In this document: one piece after another, positions 20,301 to 30,300 of the stretch
How the letters are laid out: the number at the start of each line of letters is the position of its first letter
How positions within the stretch are numbered: the stretch's first letter is position 1
IMG/VR virus record: IMGVR_UViG_3300032322_002937
Span: 1 to 38,847 of that record
Length of the DNA: 38,847 nt
DNA from: a virus
Reading direction: 5' to 3' (one strand)
Position numbers and translations under genes: made by a program
Notes under the pieces: model-generated
What the model was told of the DNA's origin: nothing
The model's input: only the letters and a program-made list of their open reading frames with translations
Databases searched by the model: none

Positions 20301-20789
20301 CTACTCGGCTCCTCTCGCAAGGCCAACGCTTCGCGCTGTCACCTCAATACCGTTGGCTTCAGCCCAGGACGGGATTTTCATAGTACCCGCCAGCACAGCG
20401 GCTTTCGTTGCGGGGGATAGCAACCCCATCACCTCCAACGCGCCAAGCATGGCGTTGACTTGAGCCGCAACGCCCGGAGCGCTTGGGTCAACCCGCAAAT
20501 CTTGCTCCACCGCGTAGAGCAACGTACCGATAGCCATCAAGCCCTGCGTCGGGATAAGGATGTTTTCACCTTCTGGCGCGACATCTGCCGGGATATGGCC
20601 AAGCCTCGCCACAATGTGGAGCATCGCAAGCTCACCGCTTAACACCGCAGGTTCCGCTATTGCGCGGCAGGAGAAAACCACCGGCACAGGCGCCAAATCC
20701 GGGTCCGGCGCATTCAACAAATCCGCCACCTGCCATTCGGGCAGGCCCGCCATGTCAGGTTGCTGTACGCGGTCGCTCAAGACGCTCAT
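20301..20789 (-). CDS. Conserved-type phage protein with LPEWQVADLLNAPDP start
   Basis: About 162 residues from the ATG at 20789; a TTG at 20822 is in frame. The N-terminal LPEWQVADLLNAPDPDLAPV and the C-terminal PSWAEANGIEVTARSVGLAR match a small protein found repeatedly in alphaproteobacterial phage tail regions, of unknown role. The middle is helical with ATKAAVLAGTMKI. It is not known whether it is structural. Confidence 0.7.
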   Translation of the reverse strand: MSVLSDRVQQPDMAGLPEWQVADLLNAPDPDLAPVPVVFSCRAIAEPAVLSGELAMLHIVARLGHIPADVAPEGENILIPTQGLMAIGTLLYAVEQDLRVDPSAPGVAAQVNAMLGALEVMGLLSPATKAAVLAGTMKIPSWAEANGIEVTARSVGLARGAE

Positions 20790-20868
20790 CTCACACCCCC
20801 ATAACCCCGCCTTACGCGCCAAGGCGACCAGGACATCCGGCGCAGTGTTATAAAAATTTCACGCATGG

Positions 20869-21270
20869 CTATAGCGCAAACCAGCCAGACGCATTGACAT
20901 TGATATTGATGTCCCCGCCATTCGGCGAGACAGGCAGGCCAGAAACGCCCGTGTCATAAAAGCCAACCAGCCGCGAAGTGCCGGGCGTGCCCGTATCAAT
21001 GAACAGAATCAGCGCTTCTGAAACATCACCGGTCACCGCCGTGAAGGAAGGATCAGCGCTATCGAATACGCCATTGGTGAAGGTTTTGCTGGCCAGGTTT
21101 GCGCTGGTCGCCACGCGGCCGCCTGCCGCCACGTCAGACAGGAATTCATGCGCGGCGGAGTAAGTATAATCCGCCAAATCCACCAACACCGCCTTGATGT
21201 TGCTGCTGGAAAGGTTCACACCGCCCTGCAGCGCCTGTTCCTTGAATTTCGGGTAGAGTGCGTTTGCCAT
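20869..21270 (-). CDS. Tail fibre-region protein of the ANALYPKFKEQAL type
   Basis: A 133-residue beta-rich protein. The pattern MANALYPKFKEQALQGGVNL, then IKAVLVDLADYTYSAAHEFL, and a C-terminal NGGDININVNASGWFAL, is a common small phage protein found with tail fibres in Gram-negative phages, probably a virion surface or fibre-tip protein. A 79-base gap with no gene precedes the next coding region. Confidence 0.7.
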   Translation of the reverse strand: MANALYPKFKEQALQGGVNLSSSNIKAVLVDLADYTYSAAHEFLSDVAAGGRVATSANLASKTFTNGVFDSADPSFTAVTGDVSEALILFIDTGTPGTSRLVGFYDTGVSGLPVSPNGGDININVNASGWFAL

Positions 21271-21273
21271 GGC

Positions 21274-21582
21274 TCATTTACCTTTCGGGTGCCGTTCGAG
21301 ATAAGCAGTCAATAAATCCAGCCCGCGCGTGCCCATGGCACCAGCCAGGCCAGCCGCGCCGGCGGTGATGAAGATCGCCCAGGAATCCGCTTTCAAGGCC
21401 GGGTCAAGCCACACCGCAGCCGCTGCGGCGATAACGCCAAGGGCCGCGCCCACAACAGCTTCAATCACCAGCCGCCAGCCACGCGCGCCGCCCTGCGCAG
21501 CAAAGGCCACGCGCACAACCGCGCCCATGCCAGCCGCCGCCGCCGCCACCTTGGCGATGAAGCCAATCGAATCATCAGACAT
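21274..21582 (-). CDS. Holin, LydA-like family
   Basis: A 102-residue membrane protein. Hydrophobic segments lie at about 8-28, 40-58 and 68-86 (VIEAVVGAALGVIAAAAAVW, then WAIFITAGAAGLAGAMG), with a GTRGLDLLTAYLER tail. The pattern resembles the P1 LydA / phage holin 3 family. It would make the inner-membrane lesion that releases the endolysin. It is placed in the fibre region, 6 kb upstream of the endolysin, which is unusual; a second small holin-like gene is with the spanins. Confidence 0.7.
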   Translation of the reverse strand: MSDDSIGFIAKVAAAAAGMGAVVRVAFAAQGGARGWRLVIEAVVGAALGVIAAAAAVWLDPALKADSWAIFITAGAAGLAGAMGTRGLDLLTAYLERHPKGK

Positions 21583-21593
21583 GATTGAATTCC

Positions 21594-22019
21594 CTAAGCG
21601 CGATTAACGAAGGGGAAAGCCTGCAATGAAGGCGGCGCCACCGGCTTGCGAAGCGCTGCCAGCGCCACCGTTGCAGGCGTCACGCTACCCAGCACGGCTT
21701 GCGCGGCCTGCCAGGCGTCCAGCGCCGGATTGGGCGGCGTGTAGGTGCCACCACCGGGCATTGGCACGCTTGGCAGCGCAGGCGGCGGCGTGCGGCCAGC
21801 CGTGAGCATCAGCGCAGCCTCATAGGCTTCTACCGCCGCCACGGCGTCATGCACGGCAATGTTGCCCGCCTCGGCTGCGCTGATGTCTCCCGCGCTGGCC
21901 GTGGTGGTATCCAGCGCGCCTTCAACGCATCGCGGGAAGCCGGCCACAAGCGTCCAGCGCCTGAGATAGCGGCCTGAGCGATAGCGGTCGGGCATAATGT
22001 CAAGGGCAGTGACCATCAC
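21594..22019 (-). CDS. Hypothetical tail-region protein (141 residues)
   Basis: It starts MMVTALDIMPDRYRSGRYLR. The N-terminus is basic and beta-like, the middle Ala-rich helix (SAAEAGNIAVHDAVAAVEAY) and the end a Pro-rich segment. No recognised domain. It overlaps the fibre gene by four bases, so it may assist fibre assembly, but this is only position. Confidence 0.55.
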   Translation of the reverse strand: MMVTALDIMPDRYRSGRYLRRWTLVAGFPRCVEGALDTTTASAGDISAAEAGNIAVHDAVAAVEAYEAALMLTAGRTPPPALPSVPMPGGGTYTPPNPALDAWQAAQAVLGSVTPATVALAALRKPVAPPSLQAFPFVNRA

Positions 22020-24967
22020 ACGGTATCCTCATACTGTGCATCCGCGATGCGGGTGATTTCCAGTGTGGCAGTCCAGACAATCCGCGTGCTGGCAACACCC
22101 GTCACTTGCGGCGTTACCGTCTGCGCCGTGGTGTCAATCAGCAGCGTGGCATCAGCTGTGCCCGTCACCTCGGTATCCGTGCCAATGGTTTGCACGCTGC
22201 CCTGAAGCGTCACGTTGCCGCCTGCATCGCGGTAATAAGTGGCGCGGCGCTGATAGCCGATGCGCTGCCCATCTGCCGCACCAAACACGCGCCCAACGAT
22301 GGTGGCTTGGACAATAAGCGTCTCGCGTTCGCCAATATGCACCCGGGGCGCCAGCGTTAGCGGCGTGGCGTCAGTGGTGACGCCCCGCGCGGTGATGAGG
22401 CGTGGCGCGAATGACGCACGTGGCGCAGCCTGCATTCTATCCAAGCCCGTGATGGCATCGCGCCGGACGCCTGCATTGGCCGTGGTGCCAATCATGAGCG
22501 CGCCAGCCTCAAGCGCGACCTTGGACGTGTTGTTGGCGCCCATGGCAGGCGAGAGGTCTCCTGTGCTGAGGTATTCCACCCGGCGCAGGCCTGAGAAGAT
22601 TGAAACGCCATCAGCCGTTGCCACCGCCAGGCGCCGCGATTGTTCGGAGAATGACAAGTCGTTGACCGCGCTGCTGGTGCCACCAAGGAACGCCTTGGCG
22701 CCAGCATCGAACAAAGGCGCTTCATCCCGATACATGCGCGCGATCTGCGCTGGCGTAGGGGCATAGGCGGCGATGCGGAAAAGCGCCAAAGAAAGATTTA
22801 CGCCTGGAACAGAAAGCGCAGAAGAAATACCGACGCGCAGCGGATTAGACGCCGATACACTCATGCTGGCGGCGATAGTCGCCTCACGCACACCATCAAT
22901 CCAGATTTCTGCAACGCCTGAGCGCCTTGACGCCACCACAAATCGCCAGACGGAAGGGACGGCCTGCGAAGTGCTGACTGCGGTTGGGTAGGAAGAACCA
23001 TCAGTGCAGGCAAAGCTGAACGTATTTCCGGAAGTCATCTGAATATAAAAGCCAGCCCCGGCCCCGGTGCCCGCCGCGCGACGGTCAAGCAAGTATTCGG
23101 TGTTGATGCCGCCGCGCACCCATAAAGCGATACTGAAATCCCCCGTGCCAAAATCGAGAAGCGAGCTATAGGGCTGTTCCAGATAGTTGCTGGCGGAGAA
23201 GCCGGAGAACGCCACCACGTCACTACCGGTGCCAACTGGGGCGCGCGACAAACTGCCAATAGCGTGCAGCCCGCGCGCGCGATAGCTGCGGTCTGCCACG
23301 CCCGCCCGCACGGTGATGTTATCGAATTCGGCATAATTAGTGCCGGTGCTGGTGATAGCGTATAAATCCAATCTCGCCGATGCCTGATCTGCGACGAATT
23401 GAACCCGCTGACCGGCGACGTCAGCCGTCTGGTCTGCCGAAAATAAATTAACAGAACCATTTACCTCAACTTGCCAAACGCCAGCCGTCCCGATCCAAGC
23501 ATCAAAATCAAGCGCATAAGTCTCGCCCACCGTTAGGCCAGAAAAAGCGACAGATGCGCCAGGATTATTGACCCCATTGCGCGCAATCCGAATGCGGCCA
23601 CCCGTAGTAGTAACCGTGCTGCTATTGAATGGGCTGACCGCCGCCACACTGGATCCATCCAGCGTTAGCCGGATGTCATTGGCCCAGGCGCCCGTCCGCC
23701 AGTCGCAAAGCGTGGCAAGGCGAATGTCGCCTGGCTGCCAGCCTGTAGCGTAGGTTTGGGCAGCATAAGAAACCATGCTGCTGGACGGGCTACCGGGTTC
23801 CTCTGCAATTTGTGTCACGCCCGCAGCGTGTCCAAGCGCGCCGGGCACCATGCCGCTTATCAAACCGCTCACACTCGGCGCGGCTACAAACGCGCCGGAT
23901 GATAAAGCGCCTTGTTGCGCGAAGTAACTGGCCCATGAGCTTTCAGCTACCGTCGCGTAAGGCACCGGGCCGACTTGCAACAATACCCCGCTATCCCCCC
24001 ACCCGACCATCAACCTGCCGTTATCAAGGAATGTGGCGGTGCCGTAACCGCCAGTCCGCGTAACGCTCACCACCTGCCCGCTTGGATGGATCATGCTAAC
24101 GCCGCCACCTGTAGCGACGGCAATTGTCGGGATAGGCAGGCCCGCACTGTCGCGCAGCGCGCCAGGCAGGACACGCATGGAAGCCTGAAAACAATCGTTA
24201 GCCACGATGACGGCGACAGACGTGACAATGTATAAATTTGCAGCGGAATTTCGCGCGCTGATTAAGCCGCTCCACCGACCAGAATTGAATGAGCTAAAAA
24301 GAAAAGTGGCGTCGCTGGTAAAACTAACGCGACCAACTCGGCCAGATCCAGCACCGCCGTTCGAGGTGACAACGATGCAGCCATTCAGCGCCGTGACAGA
24401 CGTAAGAGTTGATCCGCCGGAGGTAAAGATGTGGTTCTGGAATCCAGCATTAAAAACCATCCACATGCGCGGCGCGCCGCTGCCATCTAGATCGTGCAGG
24501 TCATAAATTGTCAGGGCACCTGCGCGCAGCACAATCAGCGCCACAGCCGGGAATTCCCGCTTCGCCCCGCGCGTGGCGGTGTTTAGCGCTTCCTGATACC
24601 AGCTTGCGTGCTGGCAGCGCCGCGTCCAAGCCCCGCCATCGCTGTCCAGGCGCGTATCGTAAATGAACACATCCCGCACATCCGCCGCCGTGACAAGGTT
24701 CGCCACTGCTTCCGGGTAGATCAGGTTGGCTGTGCTGCCTGCTGTGACACCCGCCACGCGATCCGCCGCCTGCGCCGCACTGGTTGCCGCCGCCGCAGCA
24801 CTAACCGCCGCATTCGCGGCCTGCACCGCGCTTTGTGCGCTTGCCGCCTGGGCAGCAAAATTGCCGAGCAAGTCGGGCAAAGCGGTGGCATAGCCAAAAG
24901 GACGGAAGTCAGCTTCATAATAAGTCTTGCCGTTGACAATGACGGGCCAGGTGAAAGTGCCGCTCAT
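22016..24967 (-). CDS. Large tail fibre / receptor-binding protein with LamG-like domain
   Basis: It encodes 983 residues from the ATG at 24967, which overlaps the previous stop (TAATG). The order of regions is a short tail-binding head (MSGTFTWPVIVNGKTYYEAD), a coiled Ala-rich neck (40-75), a propeller-like beta region (about 130-400), a carbohydrate-binding-like beta domain (about 430-560, ending AEFDNITVRAG), a LamG-type lectin domain (about 590-740) with DFSIALWVRGGINTEYLLDR and AEIWIDGVREATIA, and a C-terminal beta domain (HIGERETLIVQATIVGRV). It is probably the main host-recognition fibre. Base composition drops towards AT in parts, suggesting mosaic origin. Confidence 0.75.
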   Translation of the reverse strand: MSGTFTWPVIVNGKTYYEADFRPFGYATALPDLLGNFAAQAASAQSAVQAANAAVSAAAAATSAAQAADRVAGVTAGSTANLIYPEAVANLVTAADVRDVFIYDTRLDSDGGAWTRRCQHASWYQEALNTATRGAKREFPAVALIVLRAGALTIYDLHDLDGSGAPRMWMVFNAGFQNHIFTSGGSTLTSVTALNGCIVVTSNGGAGSGRVGRVSFTSDATFLFSSFNSGRWSGLISARNSAANLYIVTSVAVIVANDCFQASMRVLPGALRDSAGLPIPTIAVATGGGVSMIHPSGQVVSVTRTGGYGTATFLDNGRLMVGWGDSGVLLQVGPVPYATVAESSWASYFAQQGALSSGAFVAAPSVSGLISGMVPGALGHAAGVTQIAEEPGSPSSSMVSYAAQTYATGWQPGDIRLATLCDWRTGAWANDIRLTLDGSSVAAVSPFNSSTVTTTGGRIRIARNGVNNPGASVAFSGLTVGETYALDFDAWIGTAGVWQVEVNGSVNLFSADQTADVAGQRVQFVADQASARLDLYAITSTGTNYAEFDNITVRAGVADRSYRARGLHAIGSLSRAPVGTGSDVVAFSGFSASNYLEQPYSSLLDFGTGDFSIALWVRGGINTEYLLDRRAAGTGAGAGFYIQMTSGNTFSFACTDGSSYPTAVSTSQAVPSVWRFVVASRRSGVAEIWIDGVREATIAASMSVSASNPLRVGISSALSVPGVNLSLALFRIAAYAPTPAQIARMYRDEAPLFDAGAKAFLGGTSSAVNDLSFSEQSRRLAVATADGVSIFSGLRRVEYLSTGDLSPAMGANNTSKVALEAGALMIGTTANAGVRRDAITGLDRMQAAPRASFAPRLITARGVTTDATPLTLAPRVHIGERETLIVQATIVGRVFGAADGQRIGYQRRATYYRDAGGNVTLQGSVQTIGTDTEVTGTADATLLIDTTAQTVTPQVTGVASTRIVWTATLEITRIADAQYEDTV

Positions 24968-25833
24968 TATATGAGTTCCTCCGCAGTGATGTTCCAGGTC
25001 CAATTATTATGCGATGGGATAGCGATGGGCGCGCTATCCACCAGCGCGGCATAGATGCTGCGGCGAAAGCGAAACTGACCTACCTCATCCGGGTTGAATG
25101 AAACGTAGAAATTGCCGCCCTTGCCTAGCTGGCGGTTGATTTCAAAGGAAACGCCAAGCGCTTCATCCTTTGAAAGATGCTCGAAGGACATGCTGAATTC
25201 CCGGTAGCGCGGGCGGGCCAACACAAGGCGCCGCCCGCCGCGGGTGCGCTTGGTTTCGCTTGGGTCAATCCAGCGGATGGAAGCGCCGTAGCCCGCATTG
25301 TAGCGCGGCGACCAGGCGGCCCCGGCCATGAAGCGGCCGATCTGGATATAGCCTGCCGGGTTCGCCGCATCGGTCACATAAACCCAAAGATAGCGCCCCA
25401 GCCCGCTTTGGCCGGAGCGATGAAAAAACGCCGGGCCAGCCGGATAGGCAGCGGTATCCACACCATCCCAAGGGAAAACACCCCATGGAAGCGCGCCCGG
25501 CAGGACAGTCGGCACCCATACCGGAATGGCGGCGGTTTCCAGCGTGCGCGCTGAAGGCGTGGCATCGGCGGCATCAGTCGTCACCACAAAGCGCACAGTC
25601 GCAGCCGTGGTCAGGTTGTGCCCCAAAATCACAAAATCGCTTATGGAAACCTGCACGGTTGCGCCAAAATCCACCCGAAAGCGCGTATCTGCCGCCGCTG
25701 CGCTGGTGCTTCGCGCGACTTTCTTGACGTCGGGATCAGTCAGGTTTGCCAGCGGTAAGCTGCCAACCCATGAGCCTTGCGAATAAGTCGCGGCATCGGT
25801 CGGCTTATTCCACAAGATTGCGACGTTTGCCAT
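24967..25833 (-). CDS. Minor tail protein
   Basis: It encodes 288 residues from the ATG at 25833, which overlaps the previous stop (TGATG). Beta-rich, with NLTDPDVKKVARSTSAAAAD, an FVILGHNLTTAATV jelly-roll-like core and RRLVLARPRYREFSMSFEHL. These are marks of a tail-tip protein seen next to tape measure and hub genes in alphaproteobacterial phages. It is probably part of the distal tail or baseplate. Exact lambda counterpart not clear. Confidence 0.7.
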   Translation of the reverse strand: MANVAILWNKPTDAATYSQGSWVGSLPLANLTDPDVKKVARSTSAAAADTRFRVDFGATVQVSISDFVILGHNLTTAATVRFVVTTDAADATPSARTLETAAIPVWVPTVLPGALPWGVFPWDGVDTAAYPAGPAFFHRSGQSGLGRYLWVYVTDAANPAGYIQIGRFMAGAAWSPRYNAGYGASIRWIDPSETKRTRGGRRLVLARPRYREFSMSFEHLSKDEALGVSFEINRQLGKGGNFYVSFNPDEVGQFRFRRSIYAALVDSAPIAIPSHNNWTWNITAEELI

Positions 25834-27338
25834 CAGCCCCAAAGCTCCATCGTGACTTCCTGATCTGCCGCCAAGCGCTCGGTACGCATCACGCGAAACC
25901 GCTTGCCGCCGGCCAGGCCAAAGCGAGGGTCTGTGATCTGCACTGTTGCGCCAGCGCGAAGCCCGGCCACAAATTCCACTACGGCTTCAAAGCCCGCCCG
26001 CCGCGCGCCATACAGCGTCACCCGGCGCTGCGCCTCCGCCAAGGCATCGGCGCCAACATCAAAGGCGCTGTCTAGCGTTTCTTCCCGCGCCAGAAGGGAT
26101 GCAGCGGCTATTGTGGCGCTTGCGTCCTTTTCCTGCCGCCATTCTTCTATAAGCGCCTGGCGCGCGGTGCCGGTGACGCTGCCCGCAATATCCTGATCTT
26201 GCAGCGGGCGAAGGCGCCGACCCCAGCGGACGATTTGAGTCTTGAGCCGCCGTTCGGCAGGCAAAGGCCGCAAGCTGATCAGGTCTCGTTCGCCAAAGGA
26301 AAAATCTGGCGTGACGGCTGGCGCATCTAGGCGCCCCAGCACAATTTTCCGGCTATCGTCGAATCCGTAATAGGCGCCAATGCTCTGCGCCAGATCATCC
26401 AGCATGGCGCGCACGGTCAGGTCGTTGCCGCCATCATACCAATGCCCAAGGGTTTGCGGGCAGGTGGTGTTCAGCGCGCTTACGGTGCCCGTAGCGAAAT
26501 CAGCAGATGAAAGCGTGGTTGCGGTATCGATCACATGAACGGCGATGTCCGCAAATTTCTTAAGCACCACGCCGGAAGGCTTCGCACCTTCTGCGTCAAT
26601 CGTGAGCACGCCGGACAAGGCCGCGCCAAGCCGGATAAGCCCAAGCGCATTGCAGGTGGCATAGGTGCCCGCCGCAACCGTCGCGCCAGTCAAGGCGGCG
26701 TAAGTGGCGTAATCGGCGCCCGCCGTCAGCGCCACGCCTGCGTCACGTACCGCAAGCGGGCCACCAACCGGCCCATCGCCATAACACCACACCAGCGAGG
26801 CTTGATTGAGCAACAGCGGCGTGAATTGCCGCACCACGCCCATAACGCGCGGCTTGCGGCGGTCTTTGTATTCGGTCGGACCTTCCATGCCACCCGCGCC
26901 CAGAAAGCGCGCGGGCTGATAGGGTTCATCAAACAGGATTTGCAGGTCGCGCACTTCAATGGCGATTTCATCGCCGGTGACAATGCGCTCAGCCGTGCCG
27001 GAAAACACCACGGCGAAATCCGCCAAAACGGGATTGGCGAGCGCGCTATAGCGCACTTCAATCAAGCGCCCATCCCAATCGTAATCTGCCAGCGCATCAA
27101 GATCGCCATCTTGATTGGCGAGGGTGATCTGCCCAATGCTGACCTCGCTCCGCCCGCCAATATCAGCGCCGGAGAAAAGCGATTGCGACACCACCAAAGG
27201 CACTTCGATGCGCCGAACCCAATAGGTATTGGCGGGGCTTTCGGTAGGCGTGGTGACAAAGCCGACATCGCTGAAATACAGGCTGCGAATGCCGGGTATG
27301 GTTTCATCATAGGGTTGCGCGAAAAGCAGCCAGGGCAT
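25833..27338 (-). CDS. Minor tail protein, probable tail hub component
   Basis: A 501-residue protein directly downstream of the tape measure gene. N-terminal beta region (MPWLLFAQPYDETIPGIRSL, then ISIGQITLANQDGD), middle with EYKDRRKPRVMGVVRQFTPL, and a C-terminal part like LEEWRQEKDASATIAAA, then KRFRVMRTERLAADQEVTME. It has the gene position and mixed beta layout of hub or distal tail proteins. No enzyme motif is visible. The ATG overlaps the tape measure stop. Confidence 0.7.
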   Translation of the reverse strand: MPWLLFAQPYDETIPGIRSLYFSDVGFVTTPTESPANTYWVRRIEVPLVVSQSLFSGADIGGRSEVSIGQITLANQDGDLDALADYDWDGRLIEVRYSALANPVLADFAVVFSGTAERIVTGDEIAIEVRDLQILFDEPYQPARFLGAGGMEGPTEYKDRRKPRVMGVVRQFTPLLLNQASLVWCYGDGPVGGPLAVRDAGVALTAGADYATYAALTGATVAAGTYATCNALGLIRLGAALSGVLTIDAEGAKPSGVVLKKFADIAVHVIDTATTLSSADFATGTVSALNTTCPQTLGHWYDGGNDLTVRAMLDDLAQSIGAYYGFDDSRKIVLGRLDAPAVTPDFSFGERDLISLRPLPAERRLKTQIVRWGRRLRPLQDQDIAGSVTGTARQALIEEWRQEKDASATIAAASLLAREETLDSAFDVGADALAEAQRRVTLYGARRAGFEAVVEFVAGLRAGATVQITDPRFGLAGGKRFRVMRTERLAADQEVTMELWG

Positions 27339-30300
27339 CAGGCGACCCTCCGCCCCACAATAACCTCACGTCGCGCCATGGTGGAATTGGTGGCCGCCGT
27401 GTCTTCCGTCGCGTCCGCCGTGCGTTCGCCCGCGTCTGCCATGCGGCGCATTTCCGCGCGCAGCTCCGCGACCTCTGCAATGAGGCCATTGATTAGCTTG
27501 GCCATGCCGTCAGAACCGCCGCCGGCCACCCTGACGCCAAGCGAACCGTCAGACCCGCGCGCCAATGGCATGATCGCTTCTGGCCCGGCTTCGCCCAACA
27601 TGCCCATGCCGTCCCGCATGGGGAACATGATCGGCCCATCAAAGACGCCGCCCTTGGCAAAGCCCGAAATGGGGATACCGCCGCCGCCGCTGCGATTGGC
27701 GGCAAGCATGGTGTTGTACGCCGTGGCCGCCGCGTAGCGGTTGCCTGTAATCAGGCTTTGATTCGCAGCCTGAAGGCTTGCCGCCATGATCGTGTTACCG
27801 CTGTACGTCAACTGCCCCAGCGCCACCAGTGCGGAAGAAAGGCTATTCTGCTGAACAAGCTGCTCAACCGTTCCAGTGCCGGTACTGATCACGCCGTCCA
27901 GCCGGTTATTCGCAGCGGCGGACAGGGCAGATTGGATTTCCAACTGCGCCAAAGTGCCGTCGCCATTGCTGTCAAGCTGAGTAAAGATTGAGGCCAAGGA
28001 AGTGTTCGATACGCCAAGCGCGGATGCAAGCTGCGAAGTCTGCGCTTCGTTCGCCCTTGTCCATGCCTCAAATTCCGGCCAAGTAATCCGCTGGTCACGG
28101 TTTGCATCAGCCGAAAGCAGGCCAAGTAATTCCACCGCTACCTGCTGGCCATTCGCTATCCGCGTGAGAGTATCAAGCGTTTGCTGTTCATAGCTGCGCG
28201 TGGCTGGCAGATTGGCCAGAGAGCTTTGCACCATTTGCAGTAAAGCCTGAAATTCTGAGCCGCTGGCAAACATACCACGCCCAGCCGATAGCAGATTTTC
28301 GGCGCTGCCCGTAATGCGGCCCAGCGCGTCCAGATCGCCGCCACGGGAAAGTGCCAGGTCTCGCCCAAAAATGCTCTGTGCATTGGTAAATTGATCACTT
28401 GGCGAAAGCCCACCTGCACTTGTGGCGCTTAGACCGTCCAGATAGTTGCGTATTGCGCCGCCCGCCGCCAGCGCGGAGCGGAGGGTTTCCGCCGTTGCCT
28501 GCGCCGCTTCAGCCGCCTTAATCTGGGCTTCAGCAGCTTCTAGCTGTTCCTTTCGCGCGCGGGCAAAAAGCACCGCCACATCATCAAAACCATTCAGCGT
28601 ATCAATGGCCGTGGCAAGCTGTTTCACGTCCAAATTATTCACAATGGCACTGACCTGCGCCGCGTAAAGCACGTTCGCGTCGCGCCCCGCCGCAAGATAT
28701 GACCCGGCATTGGCCTGGAAATTGTCCCGCACGCCCATAAGCTGATCCACGAAGCTTTCGCCCCGCGCGCCACGCACCGATGCGTCGAAGCCGCGCTGCG
28801 TGTCCGCGCGTAATTTTGCCAGCGATTCGCTGCGCTTCGCGTCCAATGCCTCGGTCGCCAACCCCAAATCGCGCGCCTTGGTAATGGCGTCATCATAGGT
28901 TTTGGCCAGCGCTTCCATCGCGGCGGTGAAGCTATCAGTCTGTTCGCCCGCCTTACTGAGCGGTTCGAAAATCTGGGTGATGAAGTCCGCCGCTTGCAGC
29001 GCCTGTTCAAGATTGCCGCCGCGCCCGGCGAGCGTGCTGAAGGCGGTCATCTGGTTTGCATTGCCACCGCGTAGCTGGCCGACAAGGCTGGTCAGTGACA
29101 ATTCACGCGGGGAGCCAGAAGCCGCGCCAAAGCCGACCGCCGCTTGCCCAGCGCCTGCGAAGGAAAGACCACGCACGCCGATTTGCTGGTTGATCGCGTC
29201 AAGCTGCGCCTGAACTTCTGACCGTGCCGCACCTTCATCGAAACGCTTGCCGCGCGCGCCGGTGATGATCAGTTGGCCATTCGCGTCAGTGCCCAGATAC
29301 ACGTCACCGCCGGAGCGGGATGCCATGCCGCCGCGCGTCGGGCCGAACATGGCACCACCGCCGCCGCCAAGGGCGCCGCCGATCAACCCGCCCGCAAGCG
29401 TGCCGACACCTGGAAAGATGGAACCAATAAGCGCGCCAGCCAAGGCGCCACCGCCGGCGCCAATGGTGCCGCCAGGCCCCACAGTGCCGCGCTGCGACCC
29501 GACCAAGGAACTGGTGAGCATGCCAGCACCAAAGCCCACGCCAGCGCCGCCCAGCAGGCTGCCAAAGGTTGTGCCCATGCCCATAGGGCCAAGGGCTGTA
29601 GCCGGTAGCACCGGGCCCATCACACCAGCAGGCAGCGGCGCCGTTGCCATGGCGCCCGCGCTGGTTGTGAATAGCGGCGTGGTCAGCAGCCCGCCCGAGC
29701 CGGTCAAGCCAAGCGAAGACCCAAGGCCTGAGAACATGCCGCCGGATGAACCGCCGCCAAGCAGGCCCGAAAAGCCCAGGACTTCCCCAATGCCAACCGA
29801 AGGCATGCCGGATGCGCCTACCACAGGCGCGGAAGGCTGCGCCGCACCGCCGAAAGCCCCCATCAGCGTCGGGCGGCTGGTGCCGAAGACGGCATTGGTA
29901 ATGGGCGTGACAACGGCCAGCTTCAGCAAATCCGCCGCAATGCTGGCGGTGACGCCTTTCATCAGGGATTGAAAATCAAGCGCCGCCTTGCCGCCAGACG
30001 TGAAGGCATTCACCAGGCCGGTGCCGATCCGGTCCATGGCGGTTTCGCCGATTTGTGCCAGGGCATCGCGGGACCGGCGGGCGAATTGTTCAGCCTGGCG
30101 CGCGGCCTGTTCCTGCGCTTCACGCGCGGCGCGGGCGGCGGGGTCCAACGCGGCGACCGCGGCGTTGTATTGTTCCTGCGTGATCCGCGCGGCACCAAGC
30201 GCGGCGCTGAGCGCCAGCACCTGTTCGCCGTAGCGCTGCTGTTCCGTGGCGGCCGTGCCCGCAAGCTGAACACCCTGCTGCACCAGGCGCTGATATTCGC

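Noticed and set aside
26535-27737. 400-codon plus-strand frame opposite the tail hub gene and the end of the tape measure gene
   Set aside because: Arg/Ala/His-rich antisense shadow that runs across two genes.
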